64,000 bases of DNA from Fistulifera solaris. Its lineage: Eukaryota; Bacillariophyta; Bacillariophyceae; Naviculales; Stauroneidaceae. Below the pieces are notes generated by a model, which did no database searches, was not told the DNA's origin, and saw only the letters and a program-made list of their open reading frames with translations. The stretch spans positions 1,860,001 to 1,924,000 of the forward strand of contig AP026164.1 of the NCBI GenBank assembly GCA_030295235.1, in the 5' to 3' direction. Every line of letters begins with the position of its first letter. Position 1 is the first letter of the stretch. Below are positions 34,508-44,697 of this stretch, in pieces. The translations under genes and the position numbers were made by a program.

Positions 34508-35543
34508 ATGAACTCGACAAAGAGACGTAGAAGGGGATTAAATAGCTTTCCTGCTCTTTCGTTCTTGCCATTCCTGCTTCTTAAAACCGCTAACGGTGAT
34601 GATGCCGCGTCCCAGAATAACGGAAGGACTTCATACACTTCCAACAGCAACAGCTATAGCAACAGAAGCAGCAATAAAAACTACAACAGTAGCAGTAAGA
34701 AAGGATTTCAAAAGGCATCTCCCTTTGCAACCAGCACGTGATTGACGTCAACGGTGTTTGGATTACTTGTGATACACCAGGGTCTTACTACTACGGAGGA
34801 TCTGCCTATCGAAACTCTGAAGTCTGCAAAACCGGAGACAAAGCGAAACTATCATTCGATTGTAAGTAATTCTTCATGATGTCATGGCCTCACTTAATTT
34901 ATTCTTTATCTCATTTCAAAACGGTTCAGTTTATATCCCATCTTACTTCGTAAATCAGACATTGGCACTAAAAATTGAGTCAGGTGTGTATGATAGCTTT
35001 CAAACGGTTGGGTTGTATGCAGACATCTGTCAGAGCGAGAATGTAACGGTGACTTCAACAGATGGCTCAGGTACATTGTGCCCAAATCCAGGATCGTATC
35101 AGATATACACCACGTTTCAAATGCCGTCAATTCACGACTCATCGTTACATTACACGCCCGATATCAAACTGTCATTTACGAATTCGGAAGGCGAAACAAT
35201 GGGCTGCGCAACGACAGGAACCGTTGCCGAACATCACTACCAAGACAAGCGAGCGACGACCGGTTTGATTGCTCTAGGCCTGGGTTTACTCATTTTTCTT
35301 ATGGTTTTCGCTTCACTGCTGCACTTGTCCCATAGGAGAAAGAAAAGGCTCGAGACTGTTCTGGAAAATCGTAAACAAAGCTATCACTATTTTAAAACGC
35401 TTCCAAATGGGCAGGTAATTCCGATGCACGGTGCCCAAGCTGTGACAGCGAGAAGACCAATCGCGATTCTTTCTGATGATGCGATTAACATCTCGAACCC
35501 TGCTTACAACGAGACTCACTTACCTATCCGCCCCATGCTGTAA
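34508..35543 (+). CDS. Type I single-pass membrane protein, unknown function
   Basis: I do not recognise the family. Exons 34508-34861 and 34930-35543 (phase 1). The N-terminus is basic then hydrophobic (FPALSFLPFLLLKTANG), a signal peptide. A Ser/Asn/Tyr-rich stretch follows, then an extracellular domain with paired cysteines (WITCDTPGSYYYGG, RNSEVCKTGD, ADICQSENV, GTLCPNPGSY, MGCATTGT). One transmembrane helix (GLIALGLGLLIFLMVFASLL) precedes a basic stop-transfer and a cytosolic tail of about 75 residues. The tail has YHYF and NPAY, which look like endocytosis-type sorting motifs. One frame break near 34721-34726 (CCCTTT) needs one more base. It looks like a surface receptor or adhesion protein, but that is only shape. 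Confidence 0.7.
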
Positions 35544-35673
35544 ACGTCGCTAAGGATACAATCCTACCAAAAATGATTGCACATGCAACAACCGCCTGTA
35601 TCAATACTATCATAACGCAATAGAGCACTGCTTCAATACTATAGAAAATACGAGGGTAGACACAAAAGGCTTC

Positions 35674-36336
35674 CTATTCTTTGAGTTGTTTCGATTTGGC
35701 AGTCAATTGCTTTAGTTTCCGGTCTATGTTGATTTTCAGATTCGCTGCTTTCACATACGCTACTAAACCTTTCCGTGCATTTTCTTGAGCGATTTTGAGT
35801 TCTCGCGGATTTAAGCTGCCGCCAAACAAATCCAACGGGTCTATCCGACTGAGGCGAGCCTCTTCGTCGTAGTATTCGTGTTGCTCGACTGTCCACATAG
35901 TTGACTTGTTTGCATTGTTGTTCTTTCTTTGACGAAGTCCTTCATCGACTGCGTTTCGTGATTGTGGGTTGCTTTGATTCTCTTTCATGCTTTCAATGAG
36001 ATGAATGGGATCCGCTGTAATGAACGAGCAAGGAGACTTATCATCCGTCTCGGAAGCAGCAATTAAAACGACACGAGGACGAACTTCCTCACGAACATCA
36101 CCCGCCACCAAAATAGAATCGACAGACATGAAACTTTTCTTAGAATGACGTGCTCTTGTGAGATTCCACAGAGTTTTTTTGAAGTGGCCCGTCGCTTCTT
36201 CATGTTCGTTTTGAAAAAAATCCAGCAGAGATAAAACTTCTACGAAGCCGTCCGTTGACGATATCTCCGACATATTCATTCCCTTTTCGAAATTCGAACT
36301 TTCGTCAACTATTTGCTGTATAGAAGGCAAGACCAA
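35674..36336 (-). CDS. VMA22/CCDC115-like V-ATPase assembly factor
   Basis: 220 open codons. The C-terminal signature DPLDLFGGSLNPRELKIAQENARKGL matches the conserved end of Vma22p/CCDC115, an ER factor needed to assemble the V-ATPase Vo sector. A helical N-terminal region and an acidic-linker middle fit. The open frame begins without an ATG near 36336; the first in-frame ATGs are at 36279 and 36273 (MNMSEIS), so the start may be there or in a missing upstream exon. The rest of the protein is weakly conserved in all species, so the call rests mainly on the C-terminal motif. Confidence 0.6.
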   Translation of the reverse strand: MVLPSIQQIVDESSNFEKGMNMSEISSTDGFVEVLSLLDFFQNEHEEATGHFKKTLWNLTRARHSKKSFMSVDSILVAGDVREEVRPRVVLIAASETDDKSPCSFITADPIHLIESMKENQSNPQSRNAVDEGLRQRKNNNANKSTMWTVEQHEYYDEEARLSRIDPLDLFGGSLNPRELKIAQENARKGLVAYVKAANLKINIDRKLKQLTAKSKQLKE

Positions 36337-37026
36337 GAAATGACCAAAAGATCGCTAATATATCATTCGCAACAAAGATATTTGTTGCACAAGTACCGTA
36401 CTTGTAATATAAAAGGCACCTCCCTGCTCCCTGGAACTGGAAAGGACGTCAAAATTGTGCCACAAGTATCTGGTACTCCGTATAAGATTCTACGTACTAG
36501 AGAGTGGCGTCTACGACGAGGTACAATTTTAACGCCGTTTCCTTTCTAAATAAAGTCTGAACGGTCAAGAGGCGGGCGCGGTACCTGGTACCGGTACCAG
36601 TATCAGAGATCATTGAGGTTCAAGTTCAGGAGGCTAAAGCAAGCAGATCGCTTCTTCACCGATTAAGTGAATTATTACTTTACTACATTTAACCCCTGAG
36701 ACTGTGCTGGTGGTGTCGTTCATTCTCACTTTGGGAGCGAAACGACTTCATGAATGAACCATAACGACATGAACGGTCATCGAGAAAGGAATAACAGATT
36801 GCAGGTAACAGCTCAGATTTGTTGACTTTCTAGGTGCTCGGAAAAACACATCTCGCTACAGAAATAAGTTGCAACGAGGACTCTGGAGTCGTCCAAGAAA
36901 TTCTCGATAGGTCCCAAATGCAAACTTAAAAACCGCTGCAGTCATGGCATCAGGCTATCAACAAAGCAAAAAAAGAAAAATAAGAGAAACTAGATCATCA
37001 TGCGCCTTCACATTAGTATCAATTTT
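36337..37026. other. Intergenic between VMA22-like and alpha-tubulin genes
   Basis: No gene seen. Contains a GGTACC array at 36580-36598 and the alpha-tubulin 3' flank. Confidence 0.5.
36580..36598. repeat. GGTACC palindromic array
   Basis: Three GGTACC units in 19 bp, the second preceded by one T. Same motif as at 16169, 21696 and 49013. Confidence 0.65.
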
Positions 37027-38650
37027 TTAATACTCTTCGCCACCAGCATCATCACCGGTATCTGCGCCGACTTCTTCGTAGTCCTTCTCCAACGCCGCCA
37101 AATCCTCACGGGCCTCAGAGAATTCACCCTCCTCCATACCTTCGCCGACATACCAGTGCACAAAGGCACGCTTGGCGTACATGAGATCGAACTTGTGATC
37201 AATGCGGCTCAAGGCTTCGGCGATTGCCGTGGTGTTGGCCACCATGCATACGGCACGCTTCAAGGCAGCCAAGTCACCTCCCGGAACTTCCATCGGCGGC
37301 TGGTAGTTGATACCGCACTTGAATCCGGTGGGGCACCAGTCCACGAACTGAATGGTGCGCTTGGTCTTGATGGTAGCAACGGCCGCATTGACGTCCTTGG
37401 GGACAACGTCTCCACGGTACATGAGACAGCAGGCCATGTACTTTCCGTGACGAGGATCGCACTTGGTCATCATGCTCGAGGGCTCAAAGACCGAGTTGGT
37501 GATTTCGGCAACCGAAAGCGACTCATGGAAAGCCTTCTCAGCCGAAATGACGGGAGCGTAAGAGGTCAACATGAAGTGGATACGAGGGTAGGGGACCAGG
37601 TTGGTCTGGAACTCGGTAACATCGACGTTGAGGGCTCCATCGAAACGAAGGGAAGCAGTCAAAGAGGAGATAACCTGAGCAATCAAACGGTTCAAGTTGG
37701 TGTAGGTGGGAGTCTCGATATCCAAGTTACGACGGCAAACATCATAGAGCGCTTCGTTGTCGAGGCAAAAGGTGCAGTCTGTGTGCTCCAAAAGGGCGTG
37801 CGTCGACAAGACGGAGTTGTAAGGCTCAACAACTGCCGTAGACACTTGCGGCGAGGGAGAGACGGCGAACGAAAGCTTGCTTTTGCGGCCATAGTCAACC
37901 GAGAGGCGTTCCAGGAGGAGACTGCCAAGACCCGAACCAGTACCACCACCAGTAGCATGGAAGACCAAAAAACCTTGCAGACCGGTGCAGTTGTCGGCGA
38001 GCTTGCGGATGCGATCGAGGACGAGGTCGACAATTTCCTTGCCCGTGGTGTAATGACCACGAGCGTAGTTATTGGCGGCATCCTCCTTTCCGTTGATGAT
38101 CTGCTCTGGGTGGTACAACTGGCGGTAAGCTCCTGAGCGCACTTCGTCACAGACCGTGGGCTCGAGATCGACGTACACAGCACGGGGGACGTGCTTTCCC
38201 GAAGATGTCTCGCTGAAGAAGGTGTTGAAGCTGTCATCCGAGCTACCAATGGATTTGTCGTTGGGCTATAATGATAGTTGGGTGAAGCGTGAGATATCTG
38301 GATCCTAAGGAGTCGACAAACGAGCGTCTGTTTCACAGCAACGTACCATATCACCGTCCGGTGTGATGCCATGCTCAAGACAGTAAAGTTCCCAGCACTG
38401 GTTTCCTGTCTGGATACCAGCCTGACCCAAGTGGAGCGAAATGCATTCTGGAAAGGAAAAACAGTGAAAGAATAATCTGTGAGAGCTTTTTATTTTCAGT
38501 GACAAAAAAGTCATCCTGCCGATCTGGGCTGTAGGCTCTCGTAGAAAGTGTACCAAGGACGGCGGCGGACCGTCATTTTTGGTGCCTCGTCGCCGTTGTA
38601 GCGAGTTTAGCAGGCCAAACACGCAAGCGAATCTACCACTTACCACGCAT
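37027..38650 (-). CDS. Alpha-tubulin
   Basis: Three exons on the minus strand: 38650-38644 (7 nt, ATGCGTG), 38447-38347 and 38265-37027; introns are 196 and 81 bp. The product is 448 residues. Visible: MREC start of alpha-tubulin, [20 protein letters not shown], the tubulin signature [26 protein letters not shown], and the acidic tail ending GGEEY with the C-terminal tyrosine of the detyrosination cycle. The intron just after codon 2 is a common alpha-tubulin position. Intact. Codon bias is strong and creates a 378-codon open frame on the other strand, which is not a gene. Confidence 0.97.
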
Positions 38651-39073
38651 GATGTTCAAGTAAAGCTAAAAAGTAAAAGTAACGAAGATAAAAAAGGCAA
38701 TGGAAGCAAACTCTCACGACAAGAATTGCACCAAAGATTTGTGTTGTGTACCATTGCGTTTGCTGCGGCCGCTTCGTCGGAGCCAAAAATCATCGCTTCA
38801 CGAAAAACGCAGGGACATATTATTTTTTCGACTTTGCTGTGTCGCAGTACATTCCTACTATCGATTCAAATGTACAACACCATTCAAAGGATGCTATCTC
38901 AAAGAGTGTACTTGGCGGTGTCGTGTTGGTGCCGTCATGTTCAGGAACCAAATCCGCACTCGTGACTCCTTGAGAAATCCGCGTGCTTCGGTCTGCTTCG
39001 CGTGTTTGCTCGTCTTGGGTTTTTCATTGCAATTCAAGTCGCTTAAACACGCAGTATTTGAACCAATATTAGA
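38651..39073. other. Divergent promoter region, alpha-tubulin and RPN12
   Basis: No supported gene; overlapping short plus-strand frames show no motif. Start codons diverge on both sides. Confidence 0.5.
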
Positions 39074-39806
39074 ATGAATTCTATCGGACAACAGCTCGAG
39101 AGCTACTTAGCCAGCGGCAATCAAGAAGAAGCCAAGACGCTGCTCAATCAGGTCAAACTCGCACTCCTGACGCAACCTCTCGATGTGAATGAACAAGCTC
39201 AAGCAGTGGCGGCGCTCGAAATCGGTGTACTATTAGCCATTCAAGCGGAAGATCTCGACTTGTTTGGCAGAACGGTGGCTTTGATTCAACCCTACTATTC
39301 AAAAACAGCCCGACAACACCGCGACGGTTGCTCGTCATCGGATTGCACCTCATGCATCTGCTCGTTGAAAACCGTCTCAGCGAATTTCATTCGCAATTGG
39401 AGCTTTGACCGAAGAAGAGGCGGTTACACCGTTTATTAGCTTTCCCGTGGGTCTCGAGCGGCAGTTGATGGTGGGAATTTACGATGAAATTTTGGCCGTG
39501 AAGGCACCGGACGCTTCGTATCAAATCTTTCTCGATTTGACGGTACAGACGGTACGAGATGCCATCGCCGACTGCATGGAAGTCTCGTACGAGTCACTTA
39601 CGACGAAACAAGCTGCGGAAATTATGAAGTTCGACTCGACACAAGAACTTCTTGAATACGTGCAGGAATCGAGGGATGACTGGATCTTGCAAGGCGACGT
39701 CCTGACATTCCAACCCGTAGCGTCTTCTGGAGCACAAGATATTCCTTCTATGGAGTGGATTGAGCAATCGCTCACGTACGCTACTGAAATGGAGCGCATT
39801 GTGTAA
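39074..39806 (+). CDS. RPN12: 26S proteasome lid subunit RPN12/PSMD8
   Basis: Non-ATPase subunit of the 19S regulatory particle lid. The N-terminus is helical (SYLASGNQEEAKTLLNQVK). The middle, across two frame breaks, reads LLVIGLHLMHLLVENRLSEF then LTEEEAVTPFISFPVGLERQ, and the PCI-type C-terminus has YEKxx-like SYESLTTKQAAEIMKFDST and DDWILQGDVLTFQP. The breaks are at A5 (39301-39305) and T3 (39404-39406), each fixed by one added base. A degenerate second copy of the C-terminal half lies 1.7 kb downstream. Confidence 0.88.
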
Positions 39807-39900
39807 AAGTAACTTCTATGAGTAACTCATATCTTGGCGATGGTTTAAGAAGTTATACGCTTGCTTTATATGAATGCAATAAAATTTCCTTTTTGATCTT

Positions 39901-40695
39901 TTACTTCTCTGATCGGCCACAAAATACTTCGGTTGTAAAAATCACAGGTGAAGAAACGGTCACACTGAGCGGGATGCCGTTTGGTTCGTTTACTTCCTGC
40001 GCGATCCGATTCGAGGTCGAGACCATACCGTTGAATGAAGATGGATAATCGGTCAGATTCCATTCGAAACCAGTTAGTGTCATAGACTCACACGGTGCTC
40101 CAAGTGGAATGATTCCGCAAGTTTGTCCCTCACCAACATGATTCGTAGAGTCTCCTGACAATGGAGGTAACGCCAATTCGATACGATTTTCAACATGAGC
40201 TGGAAGTAGAAACGCCATTGTACAATCGTCGTACAGCCAAAGAGATTGCAGTCTCGGTTCCTCTGCCCAATGATACAACCGGCTCATCGAAGCCATGACT
40301 TGATCGAACCGTCCACCAAATGCCCCAAATACACAGCACTGACTGCAGTCATAATCATTCACCGCTGCCAAAAGGGCCTTTTCTAAATCATTCATGTTCT
40401 GATCATAAAATTTTCGAATGGTCACACCAATCTTTTCGTAATGCTCTCGTGTTTCAGAAGTTAACGAATCCAAATCTCCGACAATCAAATCGGGTGTCAA
40501 CTGACGCTGTGCAGCACGCAACCGATTGGCTCCTCCATCGGCACAGATGCGCACTTGCGCCGAATTCCACAGCTGTGTAAACAAAGGACTCGGCTCGTCG
40601 CCGAGGGGGCTGTTAAGTATGATGAGGGCTCGTTTGTGGGCCGAAGCGAGTAAAGGACTTTTGTGGTAAACAATCGGGCGTTCATTCGTTGACAT
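39901..40695 (-). CDS. TPK1: Thiamine pyrophosphokinase
   Basis: 264 residues from the first ATG, intact. Transfers pyrophosphate from ATP to thiamine, forming thiamine diphosphate. Catalytic motifs are all present: VRICADGGANRLR, DLIVGDLDSLTSE, DQNMNDLEKAL and GAFGGRFDQ, followed by the beta-sandwich thiamine-binding half (CGIIPLGAPCESMTLTGFEWNLTD, SNRIAQE). Tail-to-tail with RPN12 (94 bp between stops), an arrangement repeated downstream. Confidence 0.93.
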   Translation of the reverse strand: MSTNERPIVYHKSPLLASAHKRALIILNSPLGDEPSPLFTQLWNSAQVRICADGGANRLRAAQRQLTPDLIVGDLDSLTSETREHYEKIGVTIRKFYDQNMNDLEKALLAAVNDYDCSQCCVFGAFGGRFDQVMASMSRLYHWAEEPRLQSLWLYDDCTMAFLLPAHVENRIELALPPLSGDSTNHVGEGQTCGIIPLGAPCESMTLTGFEWNLTDYPSSFNGMVSTSNRIAQEVNEPNGIPLSVTVSSPVIFTTEVFCGRSEK

Positions 40696-41469
40696 GATAG
40701 AAACTGTGTCCTTTTTTGAATGGGTGAACGGTGGGTGGAAGTCAAAGACGCGAGGACTCGACGTGTGCGGGTTCGGGATGTTCTCGAAGCCTTTCAAAGC
40801 AATTGGGATGAGAGAACCCACTTGCTTTAATCCTCGAATACCTTCTTGAGATTATTGCGAGGCAGTATTATTTCTATTTCTCGACCGAAACAATAAACGT
40901 TGGCTCGTCTCTATCGTCTTCTCTTACAGAGAAGAGGGTCGTTCACGATGCGATGCGATGAGGTTAGGGAAGTGTCTGCTTTCAACCGTTTGAGTTTACT
41001 GTATATGCGCTTATTGTACATGCCTATAAAGCAGTGCGACACCGGTCGACGAAACAACTTTCGACAAGATCATTCACCGTGTAATTATTGCGACAAAATG
41101 GTCGCCCTTTGCTTGTTAACATTGTAATTAAAAGTATGTATTTTATCGATTTAGCACGACAAGGCTTATTGTCTGTCTGTCTTGAAGCTTATATGGTGAT
41201 GGCGAAGGGGAAAGCACATCTATGTAATTTAATTTACAACGAAGCCGCCTTGGGAAGCAATGGACGCGTTTTGGTGACTCTGCTTACAAACCCGATCGAT
41301 TCCGTTTTCATGTGTCGATCCGATGAAATTGATCCTTACAGAACGGGTAGGAATGATTTTATTGTCATTCGCAAATTTTCTTTGACGAGAAGGTGATTTG
41401 AGACCATCCATCAATTTGATAGGAAATTCTTACTGGTCACCCTTTAGACGTGAATCGCATGTAATATGA
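40696..41469. other. Intergenic between the two halves of a tandem duplication
   Basis: Contains the TPK promoter and the left part of the duplicated segment. Short plus-strand frames at 40900-41396 have no recognisable motif. Confidence 0.5.
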
Positions 41470-41861
41470 GCGATTCGAGCGGAAGATCTCGACTTGTCTT
41501 GGGAAACCAATGGTTTTTATTTATACAAATGATTTGCAAGACGGCCCGACAACGCCGCTACGATTCCTTGTCATCGATTTGCGTCTGATGCATGTGCTCG
41601 CCGATTATTTTGTAGCCGCATAGAGTCACTTACGACGAAACAAGCTGTAGTACGATAAACTCTCCATTTTAATTTTAATTTTAATATGAAATTTGATTCG
41701 ATTCAAGAGGTTATTGAAGAAAGTTCAGAAGCGGGGAATGACCGATGGTGCAGGGTGACGTCCTAACATTTCAGCCTATAGTGTCTTCTGGGCACAAGAT
41801 ATTTGCTTTCTATCGAGCAGACCGAGCATTTTTTACCACAGAAAAGGATCGCAATGTATAA
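41470..41861 (+). pseudogene. Degenerate duplicate of the RPN12 C-terminal part
   Basis: Nucleotide similarity to 39236-39806 is plain: gcggaagatctcgacttg, cccgacaacgccgc, gagtcacttacgacgaaacaagctg and gcaatgtataa align in order with the functional gene. There are large internal deletions, stops and frame shifts. The piece sits tail-to-tail with a TPK-like gene exactly as RPN12 does with TPK, showing that the pair was duplicated as a block. The N-terminal half is missing. Confidence 0.88.
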
Positions 41862-41945
41862 AATGTAAGAAAACTAATATGATTTTTTTGGTGATTCAAG
41901 CCTCTAGACATGCCCTTCTCGTTATGCAACAAGTATACATGCTGG

Positions 41946-43840
41946 CTACTTTTCTGGTTTACCAGAGAAGACTTCCGCTGTGAAAATCACAGGTGAAGAA
42001 ACGGTCACACTGAGTGGGATCCCGTTCGGCTCGTCTGCTTCTTGTGCAATCCGCTTCGAAATCAATTCCATATCTTTGAATGGAGATGGATAATCGGTCA
42101 GATTCGATTCGAAACCAGTTAGTGTCATAGATTTACACGGTGCTCCAAGTGGTATGATTCCGCACGTCCGCCCCTCACCAACATGATTTGTAGTGTCCCC
42201 TGACAAAGGCGGTAACGCTAATTCAATACGATTTTCAACATGAGCTGGAAGTAGAAACGCCATGGTAGAATCATCGTATAGCCAAAGCGATTGCAGTTTC
42301 GGTTCCTCTGTCCAATGAAACAACCGGACTTGATCGAACCGCCCATTTACTGCTCCAAACACACAGCACTCACTGCACTCAAAGAAACTTACTGTTGCCC
42401 GTAGCGCCATTTCTACAGCATCCTTGCTGCTCTGACCACCAGTATCAACCTTTTCAATGGCCACACCAGATTTCTTGTAATATTCACGCGTTTGGGAAGT
42501 CAATGATTCCAAATCACTGACGATCAAATCGGGCTTCCAGAGCAGGTGAGCCACACGCAACCAATTGGCTCCACCACCGGCACAGATGCGAACTTTAGCC
42601 GAATTCCACAGCTGTTCAAACAGAGGACTTGGCTCGTTGCTGAAGCGGCTGTTTGTGATGATGAGCGCTCGATCGTTGTCCAAAGCGAGCAGAGGACTTC
42701 TATGAACAACAATCGGGCGTTCCTGTCGTGCCTCCGTTTGCAGGCCATCGTGACGAAGAAACATTTTACGCGTGGTGGGAAGCAACAAACCCGACTTCCA
42801 ATCCTGGTTCAAGAAAGATGATTGATTCTTCCCCATTGCTTGACCATCTTCATCCGTGTGCTTGAATTGGGTGTTGTTCTCAATCTGGTCCGGTGTCTCC
42901 CTTTCCGTGGATCGCTTTAGAGGGACGCTGCTTTCTTTGCCAGTCTCTTCATCACGCAAAGAAGATCGCTTTTTGTTGCTTGAGTCTCCAAGCGATCGAC
43001 GGAAACGTTCTTCTGCAAATGAGCCAATAATTCTTCGTCCGGTGTCACTTTTGATTTCTTCTCTTGTGCAGTAGGATTCGCTTCATTGTTGTCAAGCGCT
43101 TGCTTCTTCAAAGGTTTGGTCGGTGTTGAATCTTCTTTTGTTGCACTCTTCCGCTTCATGTACGTCGCTTCGACAACAAATCTCGCTGCACCTGCTTTTG
43201 AGAGATGCTCCTTGCTACCGTCACAGGCCTCGTTCGGGCGGCCTCCTTGGTCTTCCCCACAAGAAAGGAGCATACCAATAGGTGGCTTTTCATGTGTGAA
43301 TTTTGCGGTGGATATCTCACGGCTAGTAGTTTGTGACGAGGACATGGTTGCAGACTCAACATCGGTCACACGGTCATCCTTGTGTTCCTCTTCCTTACAA
43401 CTTTTTCCCTGAAGCTCTGCTTCAGCTTCAATTCGACGGAGTTTTCGCATGATGGGAAGCAACAATTCCGAATCCGTTTCTTTGTTTAGGAAAGATGATT
43501 GATTCTTCCCCATTGCTTGACCATCTCCATCCGTGTGCTCGACTTGGTTGTTGTTCTTGGTCTGGTCCGGTGTCTTTCTTTCCGTGGATCGCTTTAGAGG
43601 GATGCTGCTATCTTCGTCTGTCTCTTCATCACACAAAGAAGAACGCTTTTTCGTTGCTTGAGTCGCCTCCAAGTGATCAATGGAGACTTTCTTCTGTAAA
43701 TGAGCCACTGATTCTACGTCCGGTGCCACGTTCGAATTCTTCTCTTTTGTGGTGGAAGTCGCTTTTCTGTTTCCACGCTCATGCTTGTTCGATTGTTTTG
43801 TCGGCATCGAATCTTCTCTCGATGCAATCTTCCGCTTCAT
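41946..43840 (-). CDS. Repetitive N-terminus fused to a degenerate TPK-like domain
   Basis: The C-terminal about 240 residues are a clear paralogue of the neighbouring thiamine pyrophosphokinase, with long identical stretches in the thiamine-binding half (DDSTMAFLLPAHVENRIEL). The catalytic half has diverged at key sites: ADGGAN is AGGGAN, VGDLDS is VSDLES, the DQNMNDLEK loop is replaced by GGQSSKDAVE, and a few residues after FDQ are lost. The N-terminal about 390 residues are charged, low-complexity, with two copies of a unit starting MKRK (43840 and 43159), each containing PLKRSTER and GQAMGKNQSSFLN. A frame break at T5 (42970-42974) is proven by comparing the two units. Probably not an active kinase. 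Confidence 0.75.
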
Positions 43841-43874
43841 GCTCGTCGCTTCAACAACAAATCTCGCTACTTCT

Positions 43875-44265
43875 TATTCGACCATAAGCTCCTTGTCATC
43901 GTCGTCGTATTGGATCAGGTACCCCTTACACGACAGCCGTCACTACCCTTAAATTGGTCAAGGGATACGGCTTCTCCACCAATTGACACAGATCTGCCTT
44001 TTTTATCCTCAAATGGCTTTTCTATGAGGGTACCAAGAGCAAATTTCTGAACCTCCGATGTCTCGCTATCGTGTTTCTCAGAGATTGTCGACTTCGTTGT
44101 GGCGCTTCTTGACGATGATTCTTCTTCCGACGCCGACCGATTCTCGGCACTATCATCCGACTCCTCATTTTCCTCAGCGCTTCTTGTTTTGATCTTGCGA
44201 GTTGGTTGAGATAAAGATGCAGGAACCTTTTGAATGCCGAGTACGCGACAGAATTTGGAAACCAT
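43875..44265 (-). CDS. Small Tudor-like domain protein
   Basis: About 130 residues. An acidic Ser/Glu-rich segment precedes a short domain: VQKFALGTLIEKPFED, then after a loop YLIQYDDDDKELMVE. The pattern (small hydrophobic - F-x-G - Y-x-I-x-YDDGD-x-E) resembles Tudor/chromo-type domains common in stramenopile genomes. One frame break at the C4 run 43922-43925 links the two parts. The stop codon that ends it is in the same frame as the following TPK-like fusion, only 34 bp ahead of that gene's ATG. Confidence 0.5.
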
Positions 44266-44303
44266 ACAAACTTTATATCATTCAATAGCTTCTCCCTCCA
44301 AGC

Positions 44304-44697
44304 TCAAATCGTCCCTTCTCGCTTGATCTTTCGTTGTTTTTTGATCCAATCGCACAGCTGCGGGTCTTCTTTAGCTGGGACTACCATGGTATCATTATCT
44401 TTTATATATTGCTTGTATCGCTTGTACAAATTGTTCCAATGCTCATCGTTTGCAATTTCTTTTTTTAGTGCGAGGCCTATGCTGCATTTCCATCATATCG
44501 ACTTCGTTCTCAGGAGACGCAACCGTCGATTTTTTATCCGATTTTTTACCCACTTGAAAAAAAGCCAGAGTCGAAAATGAATCCAGTTTCCTTTGTCGAA
44601 ATAATGATTGATATGCAAATGCGTTCTTGCGAGGCATGCTGTGTAAGAATGAATAGCGATGCAGCGGCGGCTTGTTGCTTATTCCCGCTCCCGACAT
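44304..44697 (-). CDS. Small helicase-associated (HA) domain protein
   Basis: The C-terminus has the HA-domain pattern: HWNNLYKRYKQYIKDND then VVPAKEDPQLCDWIKKQRKIK (W-x-x-L/Y-x-x-Y, VP, L-x-x-W-x-x-x-QR). HA repeats are very frequent in diatom genomes and are thought to bind nucleic acids. The N-terminal part is basic, with no motif. A T7 run (44460-44466) breaks the frame; here one base too many or two too few would fit. An upstream alternative start exists at 44751. The gene may be a fragment of a longer one. Confidence 0.5.

Noticed and set aside
37000-38136. 378-codon open frame on the plus strand
   Set aside because: It is antisense to the alpha-tubulin exon; strong codon bias of tubulin keeps the opposite strand open. 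No family motif and no start context.
40900-41414. Small frames between TPK and the pseudo-RPN12
   Set aside because: Three short frames in different phases with no conserved pattern; the region is promoter and duplication junction.
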